Source: GCA-2794515 sp033763335 (GTDB lineage: Bacteria > Chloroflexota > Anaerolineae > Aggregatilineales > Phototrophicaceae). Taken from it: DNA of 63,847 nucleotides. Within the stretch, counting starts at the first letter, position 1. Each line of letters opens with the position of its first letter. The stretch is from NCBI GenBank assembly GCA_033763335.1, contig JANRKU010000023.1:1-63847 (forward strand), read 5' to 3'. The position numbers and the translations under genes are program-made. The notes beneath the pieces were generated by a model, which had not been told where the DNA came from, did not search any database, and saw nothing but the letters and a program-made list of their open reading frames with translations. Shown one piece after another: positions 26,214-35,832 of this stretch.

Positions 26214-28556
26214 TTAGTCGTTAGGTTCTTCAACTTGTGTAACTTTTATTTTCGTCAGCTCTGATGTCTGAACGGCTTTATCTGCCATAGGACCTTCAAA
26301 TGATAAGACGCGCTTGGTGCCTTCTTGGATGGTCACTGGCAGTAAAATATTGAATGTTGACCCAGGGAAGGTCTCCATGCTATGGGCTTCGCTTTCTGCC
26401 CAAATTTTGCCACCATGACCCTCAATGACACCGCGTGCAATCGTTAAGCCTAAGCCGGGTCCTGCGCCCAAAAATTTATATGCTCCTGTAGAATGGAGCG
26501 AGGGGTCATAGGCGCGGAAGAATTTCTTAAAAATCATTTCAAGATTTTTCTTATCAATCCCGACACCCGTATCCCGAATTTGAATCAACACACGGTCAAC
26601 ATCGTCAGGCGATGTGGCGGGTTGCAATGAGGCGATAATCTCAATGCGTCCGCTATCGGGCGTAAATTTAATGGCGTTCACAATCACATTGCGGAAGGCT
26701 TGTACCAGACGTTGCAAATCGGCGGGGAACGGTGGTAAGCCACGCAATCCGCGAGCCGATAAGGTGAGTTTACGTTGTTTAATGGCATCGGTGAGGGGTT
26801 CTATTGCCATTTTTATGAGTGCTTCTGGTGATGTTTGCGTGAATCGTAAATCCATCGCATCCACATCGAGTTGACTCACATCCAACATGGCAGAAATGAG
26901 TTCTTCCATGCGTTCTGTGGCTTTACGAAGATTGCCCACAAGGGTGACAGTTTGGTCTTGGTCGAGCATCCCTTGGTCGTTGAGCGCGTCAATAATATCG
27001 GTGTAGCCGCGAATTTGTGCCAGAGGGGTGCGTAATTCATGGCTGGCAATCGTGACGAAATCGGTTTTTACCGCATCCATACGCCCCAACTGCTCATTCG
27101 TATTTTTGAGGGTGTTATTGAGCGAGCGCATACTTTTATTCAGATGTTGCAAATCTTCTACCAAGCGGGCATTGCGGAGGGCGATGCCTGTTTGTTGGGC
27201 GAGCGTAGAGAGCAATACCAAGTCGGATGGCATGAAGGCGGTATCGTTGATTTTTGGTCCAAAGCCCAAAATGCCGATGAGGGTTTGGTCTAGGGTGACG
27301 GGCGCATAAGCACTCATCTGAATTTCGCGGAAAAATTGGCGTTCATAGGCAGGAATATTGCGATATTCTGAGGCGAATTCGATGTCGAATTGGGTGATAG
27401 GTTGGCGGTCTTTTGCCAATATCAGATAAAGTGGGCTATTGAGCGATATTTTGCCTGTTTTACGGTCATTAGGGCTATTGTGCTGGCGTACCAGCAAATC
27501 AATGGCATCTATAGATGTGTTGCTCAGAAGAATGAGGCAACATCCGCGCACACGGAGAAGTTCCATCAATGTGGTGGTGGTAGACGGGATGAGCGATTCA
27601 AGTTCTACCATCTCTGCTACCAATTGGCTATATTCACGGGTGATTTGGGCGTTATCTTGGCGGTTGCGAGCAGTGACTTTTTCGATAACCCATTGCGCTA
27701 ATTGACTCAGTGGGATGTAGAGCAGGGCGACAACCAGCGCCATCACACCCATGACCATTAACCCCTCTGGGTCGGTTTTTAAGCCTGCCCGTGCTGAGAG
27801 GTATAATGCCCCTAATGTTAATACTGCGCCGATGCCCAATGCTGTAAAAAGGCGGAAACTGTTAAGTAAGGCGGTGCGAATATCAAATAGCCGATGTTGC
27901 ACAAGGGCATATAATGTTGATATAACACTGATGAGACTAAACAAAATGCTCAATGCGGCAAGATTATCGCTTCCGCCACTTGCAGAGATAATAGCGAATA
28001 CCATTGGGGCAGATGCCATCACCCAAAATAAGGCGCGATTTGCCACTTCTGGCAAGCGTGCTTTATAAAAGCGATAGAACGATGTGCCTGTCAGGATAAT
28101 GCTAAGTATGGTTGTGCCGAGTATAATTGCCCAAAGGGTATAGGATGGGGTAGTAAACAGAGCGTCTAACCAATCCACGGGGGGGACAAGGGGATTGGGG
28201 TCAATGATGCCTGTCATCACTATCGCTACAAGCCAAACTGCCCCTAATATGAACCAACGCCCTTGCGATGTTTTCTGTGCATTTTGGTTGAGAGTGTCTT
28301 TTAGGATGATATTCCCAAAAATGATGAATGCCGCAGAAAATCCGAGCGTGGCAAAAAATACCCGACTAAAGCGGTCTGCAAGGCGGAAATCTTGGGGCAA
28401 CAGATAAGTTCCGATTGCCACAATGCACAACATAGCGGTGATATATAACCTTTGTGCAAACACGCCCTCTAATTTGAAGCGTAAACGGGCAATTATCAGT
28501 ATTCCAATATGGATGCCGATAGCGAGGATAGTCAAAATTGGTAAGATAGAACTCAT
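26214..28556 (-). CDS. membrane sensor histidine kinase with GAF domain
   Basis: The N-terminal 290 or so residues hold eight or nine membrane helices. A helical linker, a GAF-like domain (about 320-470, including GILGFGPKIND and QTGIALRNARL), a coiled coil, HisKA with phospho-acceptor H506 in ASHELRTP, and a HATPase with DTGVGI and GLGLTIARGV follow. The open frame has an upstream TTG at 28592, but the ATG at 28556 has AAAGGA ten bases before it, giving 780 residues. No response regulator is adjacent; the nearest in the window is at 49.7 kb. It lies 39 bases after the AlbA-type regulator gene. Confidence 0.88.
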   Translation of the reverse strand: MSSILPILTILAIGIHIGILIIARLRFKLEGVFAQRLYITAMLCIVAIGTYLLPQDFRLADRFSRVFFATLGFSAAFIIFGNIILKDTLNQNAQKTSQGRWFILGAVWLVAIVMTGIIDPNPLVPPVDWLDALFTTPSYTLWAIILGTTILSIILTGTSFYRFYKARLPEVANRALFWVMASAPMVFAIISASGGSDNLAALSILFSLISVISTLYALVQHRLFDIRTALLNSFRLFTALGIGAVLTLGALYLSARAGLKTDPEGLMVMGVMALVVALLYIPLSQLAQWVIEKVTARNRQDNAQITREYSQLVAEMVELESLIPSTTTTLMELLRVRGCCLILLSNTSIDAIDLLVRQHNSPNDRKTGKISLNSPLYLILAKDRQPITQFDIEFASEYRNIPAYERQFFREIQMSAYAPVTLDQTLIGILGFGPKINDTAFMPSDLVLLSTLAQQTGIALRNARLVEDLQHLNKSMRSLNNTLKNTNEQLGRMDAVKTDFVTIASHELRTPLAQIRGYTDIIDALNDQGMLDQDQTVTLVGNLRKATERMEELISAMLDVSQLDVDAMDLRFTQTSPEALIKMAIEPLTDAIKQRKLTLSARGLRGLPPFPADLQRLVQAFRNVIVNAIKFTPDSGRIEIIASLQPATSPDDVDRVLIQIRDTGVGIDKKNLEMIFKKFFRAYDPSLHSTGAYKFLGAGPGLGLTIARGVIEGHGGKIWAESEAHSMETFPGSTFNILLPVTIQEGTKRVLSFEGPMADKAVQTSELTKIKVTQVEEPND

Positions 28557-28595
28557 CTGAAAAATGTCCTTTAAGTATGTGCCGATGCACAAGCC

Positions 28596-30014
28596 CTATT
28601 TTAGAATATAATATGTTCCCTTTTTAGACCCGACTTTGACAATTAAGCCTCTTTCCACCATATCCACTAAATCGAGGCGTAATGTTTCTGCCGAAACACC
28701 TTCACAGATGTTACGATATTCACGATTGGTAATAGACCCATTTTTCTTGATATAGTCGAGTGCCAAATTTTGCCGATGGTTTGGTTCACGACTTATTTCT
28801 GGTGGATAGCCCATTTTGAATTGCTTTTCGCGGGTATTATAGAGTGTCACGGCAAAACTATGCGGATGAGAATCAAAATCGGGTGGGTGATGCCCTGCTT
28901 GTTTCATCACTTCCATCATACGGTCAATGCCCAAGCCCAATTCTTCAATATAACCCCATTGAAACAAGCCATTTACAAGGCGGGGGTTACGGCTGAAATG
29001 CTCATCTTTGATATTTTCGATGGTGATGAAGGCTGGCAGGCTACCGGGTGAGATGACCTCTAAACGGTCTGAATACATACGGATTTCGATGCGTCGCCCT
29101 TTTAGCCGATAATCGCGGTGGCAAATGGCGTTTACAATGGCTTCTCTTACCGCAAATTGGGGGTATTCAAACGTTTCTTCACGCTCTAAGCCCTTCACTA
29201 CTGCGCTCACCGCCATTTCGCTCCAAATGAGATTCCATGCCCCTTCAATCAGACGGGGAAGTGAGCCTGTAAGCTCTTCTCTGCGGATATACCCTGCGAG
29301 TCCACTTTCGCCACGCGGGGTTTTCCCTAAAAATTTGGCAAAAACAACGCTGGCTTGGGGTATCCATTGTTGTGGATATTCGCAAAAGAGCAATATGCCG
29401 CATACGGTTGGTTTGCCATCGGCGTTGAGTGCGCCTATCTCTTGCAATAATTCATCACTACTACCTGTATGCTGACGCTTGGTGCGTTCTGCACGTTTTT
29501 CTAAATAGGCATCAACCATCTTTTTACTAAAATGGTCTTTGGTGACATTGGGGATGGTTTCGGATTCATAATCCCCACTGGTTTTGGCGCTCACCAGACG
29601 GGCAATTTCTTCCCCTCCCAATGGGCGATTTTTTGCCCCGCTACGGATGAGGACGCGCCCATCTGATAAAGCATGTAATTCGGTGCTTCTGGGAATCCGC
29701 AGGGTGTATAATTTTTGATTGGGTGGGACTTCGCGGACAGCATCCCCCCAATTGAGCGTATCAAGTTCTTCCCATGTCCCTACTGCCACCGCAGGGCTAA
29801 AATGCTCTTCTGCATTCTGTAGTGCATTGGCAAGTGCTTCTGCATCGAATGGGGTAGGCGCATAATCACCATTTTCTTGCAGACCAATCACCAACGTGCC
29901 ACCCTCACTATTGGCAAATGCAACGATAGTCTCTGCAATTTGCTTGGCATCAATTTTTTCGATGAACGCAACTCGCGCTCCTTGCCCTGTCGTGATGAGG
30001 TCGGGATATATCAT
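28596..30014 (-). CDS. AlbA_2/Schlafen-type ATP-binding regulator with winged helix
   Basis: The N-terminal AlbA_2 (Schlafen) domain covers residues about 10-115 (IVAFANSEGGTLVIGL). A linker is followed by a GHKL-type ATPase region (about 250-370) with VREAIVNAICHRDY and a GLGIDRM loop, then a C-terminal winged helix (about 405-470). This is the COG2865 architecture, annotated as a putative transcriptional regulator or helicase; members also occur near defence or toxin genes, but none is seen here. The same-strand sensor kinase follows at 39 bases. No strong ribosome binding site is visible. Confidence 0.85.
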   Translation of the reverse strand: MIYPDLITTGQGARVAFIEKIDAKQIAETIVAFANSEGGTLVIGLQENGDYAPTPFDAEALANALQNAEEHFSPAVAVGTWEELDTLNWGDAVREVPPNQKLYTLRIPRSTELHALSDGRVLIRSGAKNRPLGGEEIARLVSAKTSGDYESETIPNVTKDHFSKKMVDAYLEKRAERTKRQHTGSSDELLQEIGALNADGKPTVCGILLFCEYPQQWIPQASVVFAKFLGKTPRGESGLAGYIRREELTGSLPRLIEGAWNLIWSEMAVSAVVKGLEREETFEYPQFAVREAIVNAICHRDYRLKGRRIEIRMYSDRLEVISPGSLPAFITIENIKDEHFSRNPRLVNGLFQWGYIEELGLGIDRMMEVMKQAGHHPPDFDSHPHSFAVTLYNTREKQFKMGYPPEISREPNHRQNLALDYIKKNGSITNREYRNICEGVSAETLRLDLVDMVERGLIVKVGSKKGTYYILK

Positions 30015-30078
30015 CGCTTGGTCTTTGGGTTATGCCGATAATTCTTTACTATTTTAACATAACTTGAGCAATCGCACA

Positions 30079-30315
30079 TCAATTTGAAGGACGATTGGTT
30101 AAAAAATAGATACCAAAGATGAAAGACATCAGCGCAGGTGGCACACATACCGAAGCCACCAAGCGCGGAAATTCACTTAATCCTGCATTACCTAAGATTG
30201 CCCATAGCAATAAAAATAAGCCAATGGCAACAGTACCTAAGATTGCGCCAATAATCCCAATACGAGAAATCATTTTTCTATCTATTGGGCTGGGAGGGGG
30301 AGGGGTATCACTCAT
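30079..30315 (-). CDS. small two-helix membrane protein
   Basis: An unrecognised 78-residue protein. A Pro-rich N-terminus precedes two hydrophobic segments (about 20-42 and 52-72). The ATG has AAGG seven bases upstream, which supports expression. It precedes the AlbA-type gene by about 65 bases on the same strand. Confidence 0.6.
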   Translation of the reverse strand: MSDTPPPPSPIDRKMISRIGIIGAILGTVAIGLFLLLWAILGNAGLSEFPRLVASVCVPPALMSFIFGIYFLTNRPSN

Positions 30316-30400
30316 AACACATACCTTGTGTGATAAAACGACTAATTAGCCTTCATCTTAGCAAGTTTTGTGCCTCTATCAAGCCTAAACTAAGTGTTAA

Positions 30401-30751
30401 TTAGCTGGCAAGTGGCGGGGAAGTGATATGGTCTATAATTCGTCTGAGGTTATGTTTGTGGCGATTAATTTCTGCCTGTGCGCGGATTTCTATTTTGGCA
30501 TCTGGTTGGATGTGTAAGCTAATTTCGGTGGAGACCATTTTTCTGAGAACTGGCTTGAGTTCTTGGGTATCGTGTAGATTAGTGGCTGGGATTTGCTCTA
30601 TGGGTTGTAAAACGGGGATGAATAATTGCCGATAGGCTACGCGCAAGCGATAGGCACGCCCATAGGTTAAAATGGCAGTGATTAACGATAATCCACCATA
30701 TACCAACACGATTAATAATCCAAATGAGGTAATGTCGTATACCATAGCCAA
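30401..30751 (-). CDS. small single-pass membrane protein of unknown function
   Basis: A 116-residue protein with one N-terminal membrane helix (residues about 9-30), followed by a basic stretch (YGRAYRLRVAYRQ) and a hydrophilic, probably cytoplasmic tail. An internal ATG two codons later (30745) is equally possible. It is not recognised, and no pathway context is visible. It could be spurious, but the length and the positive-inside pattern argue for a real gene. Confidence 0.5.
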   Translation of the reverse strand: MAMVYDITSFGLLIVLVYGGLSLITAILTYGRAYRLRVAYRQLFIPVLQPIEQIPATNLHDTQELKPVLRKMVSTEISLHIQPDAKIEIRAQAEINRHKHNLRRIIDHITSPPLAS

Positions 30752-30844
30752 AAATGCCCAATCCCTTCAATCTTTATTGTAATAGAAGGGTGTGGTTTGG
30801 CTCAATTTGAGTGGTGTACGAACTTGGTTGGGATGTTGTTTGAG

Positions 30845-30863
30845 TGGGGGATTTTGTCCCCCA
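30845..30863 (-). terminator. hairpin after the glycosidase gene
   Basis: TGGGGGA-TTTTG-TCCCCCA, a perfect 7-bp stem, directly after the stop codon. It lacks a T-run on the minus strand, so it may act mainly as an mRNA 3' end stabiliser. Confidence 0.55.
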
Positions 30864-32144
30864 TCATCCTTCTAATGTAAGCAATATGATGGATTGTGCT
30901 GGTAATGTTACAACACTGCCATTAATCATATCTTCCCAAGCCATTTGTTCGGCTAAATGCGTGGCATCAAATAGGGTATAGTTGCCAGTGGATAGGTCTA
31001 ACTCACTATCCACAAAATACAGTGGGCGGGTGAGTGTGTTATCGTTCAAATTGGTGATAATGATGGTGAGTGTGCCATCTTCTCTTTTGGCGGCGACAAT
31101 GGTCACATCTGGGGTATCTGACCATGATTCAAGCCTAACCGCCCCCAATTGTTGGAACAGTTGATAGACATAATAGGTAGGGCGCACTTCATAGCGGGCT
31201 AATATGCCATGCCCGCCGAGTTGGTCGCTGGTTTGTAGATTGAAAAAAGTGACAATATCCACCTGATTATTAATCAATTTGCTCAAAACACCGCTCCACC
31301 AAATCGCATTAAAATGCGAATCGGGGCTGGCTTCTCCGCCAGTGACAGAACTCCAATGAGAATTGACCTCTGTAATAGCAATTGGCAATGCTTGACCTGT
31401 CTCATCAAGCACGACTTGGCGCAAATTGGTGATGATACTATCCCATGTCATCACATCATTGCGTAATTGGTCAATGGTTGTGGGTTCATTCCCTTGTGGA
31501 AAGGGATAACGATGCACCGAGACAATATCTATCATATCGCCATTGGCACGCAAGAACTCACGTAAAAATTCGTGCGCTCTGGCGAGACCATCATAACTAT
31601 CCACACCCGTGAATTGTGATATGTCGGGTCCGATGAAGGTGATGGTGGGGTCTATTGTCAGCATTGCATCGGCAATAGCACGCCAATCGCGGTTATGTTG
31701 TTCGGTGGTGTAATCATCAAACAAATTTGGTTCGTTGCCGATACTCCAATATTTCACCCCATAGCCTTTGGTGATATTGACATATTCCACCATATCGGCG
31801 GCTTGTTCGGGTGTGCCACCCTCTAAGCGCACACTGATACTTGGCTCTGTATTGAGTTGTTTGCATAGGGCAATAAACTGGTCTAGCTGAAATTTTTGAA
31901 TGTTGGTTGTATCGCCAACACGACCACCCGGAAACCGTAAATAACGGATACCCGATGCTTGGGCGGCAGGATATAAATCAATTGGGACAACATTGAGCAA
32001 CCCATAATTTGCCCCATAAACATAGGGGGATATATCGCCAATAGGTTGCCCCGGATTTACCCATAGCACCGATTCTTCATCGGCATAAATAGGGGCAAGG
32101 CATATGCTACCTATTGCCAATAGAAGTGCTAATAGCCGTTTCAT
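30864..32144 (-). CDS. secreted clan-A (TIM-barrel) glycoside hydrolase-like protein
   Basis: A signal peptide ends near residue 21. A TIM barrel follows (about 35-340), with an acid/base candidate E138 in SIGNEPNL and a nucleophile candidate E259 in AITEVNS; this NE/E pattern is that of clan GH-A families such as GH39, GH51 and GH79. A small C-terminal beta domain closes the protein. It ends the sugar regulon after two ABC permeases, which suggests it releases the sugar that the transporter imports. The exact family and substrate cannot be settled by eye. Confidence 0.78.
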   Translation of the reverse strand: MKRLLALLLAIGSICLAPIYADEESVLWVNPGQPIGDISPYVYGANYGLLNVVPIDLYPAAQASGIRYLRFPGGRVGDTTNIQKFQLDQFIALCKQLNTEPSISVRLEGGTPEQAADMVEYVNITKGYGVKYWSIGNEPNLFDDYTTEQHNRDWRAIADAMLTIDPTITFIGPDISQFTGVDSYDGLARAHEFLREFLRANGDMIDIVSVHRYPFPQGNEPTTIDQLRNDVMTWDSIITNLRQVVLDETGQALPIAITEVNSHWSSVTGGEASPDSHFNAIWWSGVLSKLINNQVDIVTFFNLQTSDQLGGHGILARYEVRPTYYVYQLFQQLGAVRLESWSDTPDVTIVAAKREDGTLTIIITNLNDNTLTRPLYFVDSELDLSTGNYTLFDATHLAEQMAWEDMINGSVVTLPAQSIILLTLEG

Positions 32145-32146
32145 GA

Positions 32147-33268
32147 TTATTTCTCCACACCTGTAATCACCACACCGCGCATGAAGAAGCGTTGTGCAAA
32201 TAGGAAGATGAGTACGGGAACGATAAGCCCAAGTATCATCGAGCTTTGGAGCAAATGTGGCTTAATATCAAAGACATAATTAAACTGTTGGATACCGACT
32301 GCAATCGGTTTTAGGTCATCTCTCCCCAAGAGGTATAAGTTGGGCATAAAATAGTCATTCCATGCAAAGACCAAGTGGAAAATGGCTACTGCGACAATCA
32401 CAGGAAGGGATTGTGGAATAATCACTGAGAGCAAAATACGGAATGGACCTGCGCCATCAATCATGGCGGCTTCGTCAAGTTCTTTTGGCAGTGTGAGGAA
32501 ATATTGACGGAGCAAGAACACATTATACGCATTGGCGAAGAAATGAGGGACGATGAGTGGCAACCATGGAGCAAACCCTACGGCATCTCTCCCTGTCCAG
32601 CCAATGGCAGAAAAGAATGCAAAGGTTGGTACGAGTGTCACTTGACTGGGGAGGATGATGGTACTCACCAATATCAAGAATAACATGCGTTTGCGTGGGA
32701 TAGGGAAGCGTGCGAAGGCATATGCGACCGATATACACGAAATCAGCGTGCCAATTAATCCCAAAACAGCGATAGCCATGGTATTGCGAATCATCACAGG
32801 GAAATTGACTTGCTTGCTTTCCCAAACTTGTACAATATTTTCCCATAGATGAATTTCGAGGGTTTCTATTTGCTTGAGGTCACGCCAATTGCCTTCCCAG
32901 ATAAAGATTTCTTCTGTATTACTGGGATTGATAAATTCATTTTTAGCTTGCGGACCGCGCATGAGCTTTAGCCCTGCCATGATGCGGAATGTTCCATCTG
33001 GTTGTGGAACTTCTAAGAGGGGTAATTCTTTACCGTCATAGGTAAATGTTTCTTGTGTATAGGGCAATACTGTTCCTGCTTTGACCTGCTCTTCACTTTT
33101 TGAGGCAGTCACTACAGCATAGGCAAATGGGGTTAAAAAACCCATTAGGATGAGCATCGCAAACAGCGTAACTGTGGCATACAACGCCATTTTTTTGAGT
33201 TGTAAGGCATACAATGGCGACGTATTGATATAACTTTCGACTGATGATGTTTGAGATTGTGTCGTCAT
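32147..33268 (-). CDS. carbohydrate ABC transporter permease (MalG-type)
   Basis: Inner-membrane component with six predicted helices and the EAA loop ELDEAAMIDGAGPFRIL that docks the ATPase. A hydrophilic stretch of about 90 residues lies between helix 1 and helix 2 (about 55-150), much longer than in MalG. The open frame runs 31 codons further upstream. The ATG at 33268 overlaps the previous stop (TAATG) and has GGAG ten bases upstream, so it is preferred; 373 residues. No ATPase gene is in the cluster. Confidence 0.88.
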   Translation of the reverse strand: MTTQSQTSSVESYINTSPLYALQLKKMALYATVTLFAMLILMGFLTPFAYAVVTASKSEEQVKAGTVLPYTQETFTYDGKELPLLEVPQPDGTFRIMAGLKLMRGPQAKNEFINPSNTEEIFIWEGNWRDLKQIETLEIHLWENIVQVWESKQVNFPVMIRNTMAIAVLGLIGTLISCISVAYAFARFPIPRKRMLFLILVSTIILPSQVTLVPTFAFFSAIGWTGRDAVGFAPWLPLIVPHFFANAYNVFLLRQYFLTLPKELDEAAMIDGAGPFRILLSVIIPQSLPVIVAVAIFHLVFAWNDYFMPNLYLLGRDDLKPIAVGIQQFNYVFDIKPHLLQSSMILGLIVPVLIFLFAQRFFMRGVVITGVEK

Positions 33269-34224
33269 TAGGCTTGCTCTCCGCTTCCGTAGTAGACCCA
33301 ATACCGCGCTGTGGCGAATAAGAAGAGGGTCATTCCCATGGCGATGACGAACATCAACCATGCCAATGTAGAGCCATAACCCATATCTTGTTGACCAAAC
33401 GCATTTTTATACAGATGGATGTTATAGAATAAAGTCGAGTTACCGGGGTCGCCTGTACCTTCTTTGAGGATATAAGGCACTTCAAAATAGCGGAAAATCC
33501 CGATGACCGACAAAATCAGGTTATAAAAGACGACTGGTGAAATCATGGGGAAGGTGATACGCCGAAAAATAGTCAATCCGCCAGCACCATCTACACGCGC
33601 CGCCTCATAGAGTTCTGTAGGGACACCTTGCATACTGGCAAGCATGATGAGCATGGCATTACCGACTCCCCATAGCCCAATGATATTTAATGCGGGATAG
33701 ATGAGGTTGATATCGAATAACCAATTGGGTTTGCCAAGCCCTAAATCGAATAAAATGCGATTTAGCCAGCCCGAATCTGTATTTAATACACCGCTCCAAA
33801 TATAGGCAGAGGATACTACTGGCACGATATAGGGCATGTAGAATAGCGTGCGGAAAATAGGTCTTCCGATGAGATGTTTTGAATTGAGCAATGCCGCCAG
33901 CCCAATAGGAACAATGATAGAGAGTGGCAACGCAATGAGGGCAAATTTGAGCGTTGACATGAATGCTGGTCCCAGCAACGGGTCTTTTAATAGGTATTCG
34001 TAATTGCCAAAATTGTTAAAATAGATATTGCCCGGGTCGCCCAATTTGAAATTTAAGAAAGAGAATAACAACGAGGCGAACATTGGCAAGACTGTGAAAC
34101 AGATTAAGCCAATAAGCCAAGGTGATAGGAAAACCCACCCCCAAATCTGTTGGCGACGTTGGAGTGAAAAACCTTTTCCTGTAGGTGTGACTGTAGAAGA
34201 TGAACTTGACTGTGCAATTTCCAT
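33268..34224 (-). CDS. carbohydrate ABC transporter permease (MalF-type)
   Basis: Partner permease of about 318 residues with six helices and the EAA loop ELYEAARVDGAGGLTIF. A short Ser-rich cytoplasmic N-terminus precedes helix 1. The ATG at 34224 has AGAGGA seven bases upstream; an earlier ATG 25 codons upstream lacks one. It is separated from the binding-protein gene by 93 bases containing a strong hairpin, and overlaps the MalG-type gene. Confidence 0.9.
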   Translation of the reverse strand: MEIAQSSSSSTVTPTGKGFSLQRRQQIWGWVFLSPWLIGLICFTVLPMFASLLFSFLNFKLGDPGNIYFNNFGNYEYLLKDPLLGPAFMSTLKFALIALPLSIIVPIGLAALLNSKHLIGRPIFRTLFYMPYIVPVVSSAYIWSGVLNTDSGWLNRILFDLGLGKPNWLFDINLIYPALNIIGLWGVGNAMLIMLASMQGVPTELYEAARVDGAGGLTIFRRITFPMISPVVFYNLILSVIGIFRYFEVPYILKEGTGDPGNSTLFYNIHLYKNAFGQQDMGYGSTLAWLMFVIAMGMTLFLFATARYWVYYGSGEQA

Positions 34225-34263
34225 AGGATGTTCCTCTAAATTGTCAGTGATTAGTAGGAATGA

Positions 34264-34294
34264 TGAAGGGCAGGGCAGTTTTGCCTGCCCTTCA
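34264..34294 (-). terminator. intercistronic hairpin between binding protein and permease
   Basis: TGAAGGGCAGG/CCTGCCCTTCA, a perfect 11-bp stem with a 9-base loop. It sits between the binding-protein stop and the permease start, the usual place for a partial terminator or an mRNA-stabilising structure that keeps binding protein in excess over permease. Confidence 0.75.
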
Positions 34295-34317
34295 TGCAAT
34301 ATGTGTATTAAATTCGA

Positions 34318-35712
34318 TTATGCTTCTGGTGTAACTTCTGCGGGTTCTTCTTTGAAGATAACATCCAAATCGGCAACCAATTTGTTGAGTTCGGCGGCGA
34401 TGTCGAGGTCTGGTGTGCTTTCGACAAGACTTTGGAACGCGCCAATACGGTCTTTGGCTTTGAGGTAATTTGGCATGGCATATTCGTGGTTGGGGCTGTC
34501 TGCATATGCCAAGCTATCAATTGCGACTTGCCAATTCACGCCTTGGGTGAAGGTTTCGTCTAATTTTGCAAAGAAACTTTCGGTATCTTCTGCACGAGCA
34601 GGCATACCACCATAGACGAACAACAATTCGTCAGAGGCTTCGCCGAGCAAGTAGGCTAATACTTCAAAGTTTGCCAATTGTTGTTCTTCGGACATATCGT
34701 CAGAAGTACGCATCAAACGGAAGCTATCACCGTGCAATTTAGCAGTGGTGACACCATTGAAGGATGGCATAACGGCGATATCCCATGTGTTTTCGCCTGC
34801 ACAGCAGGTATACCACAGGTGGGTGTGTGCCATAGCAACTTTACCAGAGGAGAAAGCATTACCATTTGCAAACACATCACTGCCAGCTTGTGAGGCATTG
34901 GGGATGAAGTGGTCTGACCAGATACCGTTATAGTACCAAGTAAAGGCATCAGTCCATGCTTGTGGCAATACTGCGTTACCAGCTTCGTCAACCAAAGAGG
35001 ATGCGCCGAACATGGTAGAAATACCGCGTGCTTCATTCCATTGTGAGACGAAACCGAATTGTTCAATTGCTTCGGTATCAAATTCTGCCATTGTTGCATC
35101 GTTACCATTGGCATCTACGGTCAAATACATTGCCAATTCGCGCAGGGTGTCCATGTTCCATTCTTTTTCTTCACCGTTCACATCCACATATGGCACGCCA
35201 TATTCTTGTGGGGGGTAGGGTGCGCCTGCTTCATCAAACAAGCTGGGGCGGAAATAAATGAATGATGGGAAGGTGGCGAATGGCAAACCAATCAAGCCTT
35301 GTCCCGGATAACGGAAGGCTTCGACAGAAGCGGGGCTAAATTGGCTCAAATCATAACCACTGGCTTCGATGAGGGGTTCCAAATCGAGGTAATTGCCAGC
35401 GAATGCGTTAGAACCATCAGCGCCGACTGGACCGACGATGTCGGGGGCTTGCCCGGTAGCAATCAAGGTGGCGAGGGTGTCATAAGCCACATTGTTATCA
35501 ACAATTTGGATTTGCAATTCAATGCGATCTTGTGAGGCATTGAAGGCTTCTACAACTGCATTTTGGGCATCAATTTGTTCTGCTTGACCACCAGCACCTA
35601 AGCCAACATACCAAACAACAACAATTTTATCTTGAGCCATAGCGGGAATGATGCCAACGACCAACATCAATGCGCTCACGAGGATAAACAAACGTGCCAA
35701 TTTTTTAGACAT
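34318..35712 (-). CDS. sugar ABC transporter substrate-binding protein
   Basis: Extracytoplasmic solute receptor (SBP family 1), 464 residues. A signal peptide ends around AMAQ (residue 26). The first strand KIVVVWYVGLGAGGQAEQ and the region RIELQIQIVDNNVAYDTLATLIATGQAPDIV are typical of maltose/oligosaccharide receptors. The C-terminus is Glu-rich (FKEEPAEVTPEA). The ATG has GAGGAAGGG upstream, a strong site. It lies 120 bases after the LacI-type regulator gene, which probably controls it. Confidence 0.93.
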   Translation of the reverse strand: MSKKLARLFILVSALMLVVGIIPAMAQDKIVVVWYVGLGAGGQAEQIDAQNAVVEAFNASQDRIELQIQIVDNNVAYDTLATLIATGQAPDIVGPVGADGSNAFAGNYLDLEPLIEASGYDLSQFSPASVEAFRYPGQGLIGLPFATFPSFIYFRPSLFDEAGAPYPPQEYGVPYVDVNGEEKEWNMDTLRELAMYLTVDANGNDATMAEFDTEAIEQFGFVSQWNEARGISTMFGASSLVDEAGNAVLPQAWTDAFTWYYNGIWSDHFIPNASQAGSDVFANGNAFSSGKVAMAHTHLWYTCCAGENTWDIAVMPSFNGVTTAKLHGDSFRLMRTSDDMSEEQQLANFEVLAYLLGEASDELLFVYGGMPARAEDTESFFAKLDETFTQGVNWQVAIDSLAYADSPNHEYAMPNYLKAKDRIGAFQSLVESTPDLDIAAELNKLVADLDVIFKEEPAEVTPEA

Positions 35713-35832
35713 AGTACCCTTCCTCTCTTAAAGAGATAAGTAGTTTATTAAACAGACTGACATTTCTGGGTGTTTCACGGTATGATTTAATAGGTAGCAA
35801 TTTGGGCGTAGGGATTCCTCCTTATTGACTGT

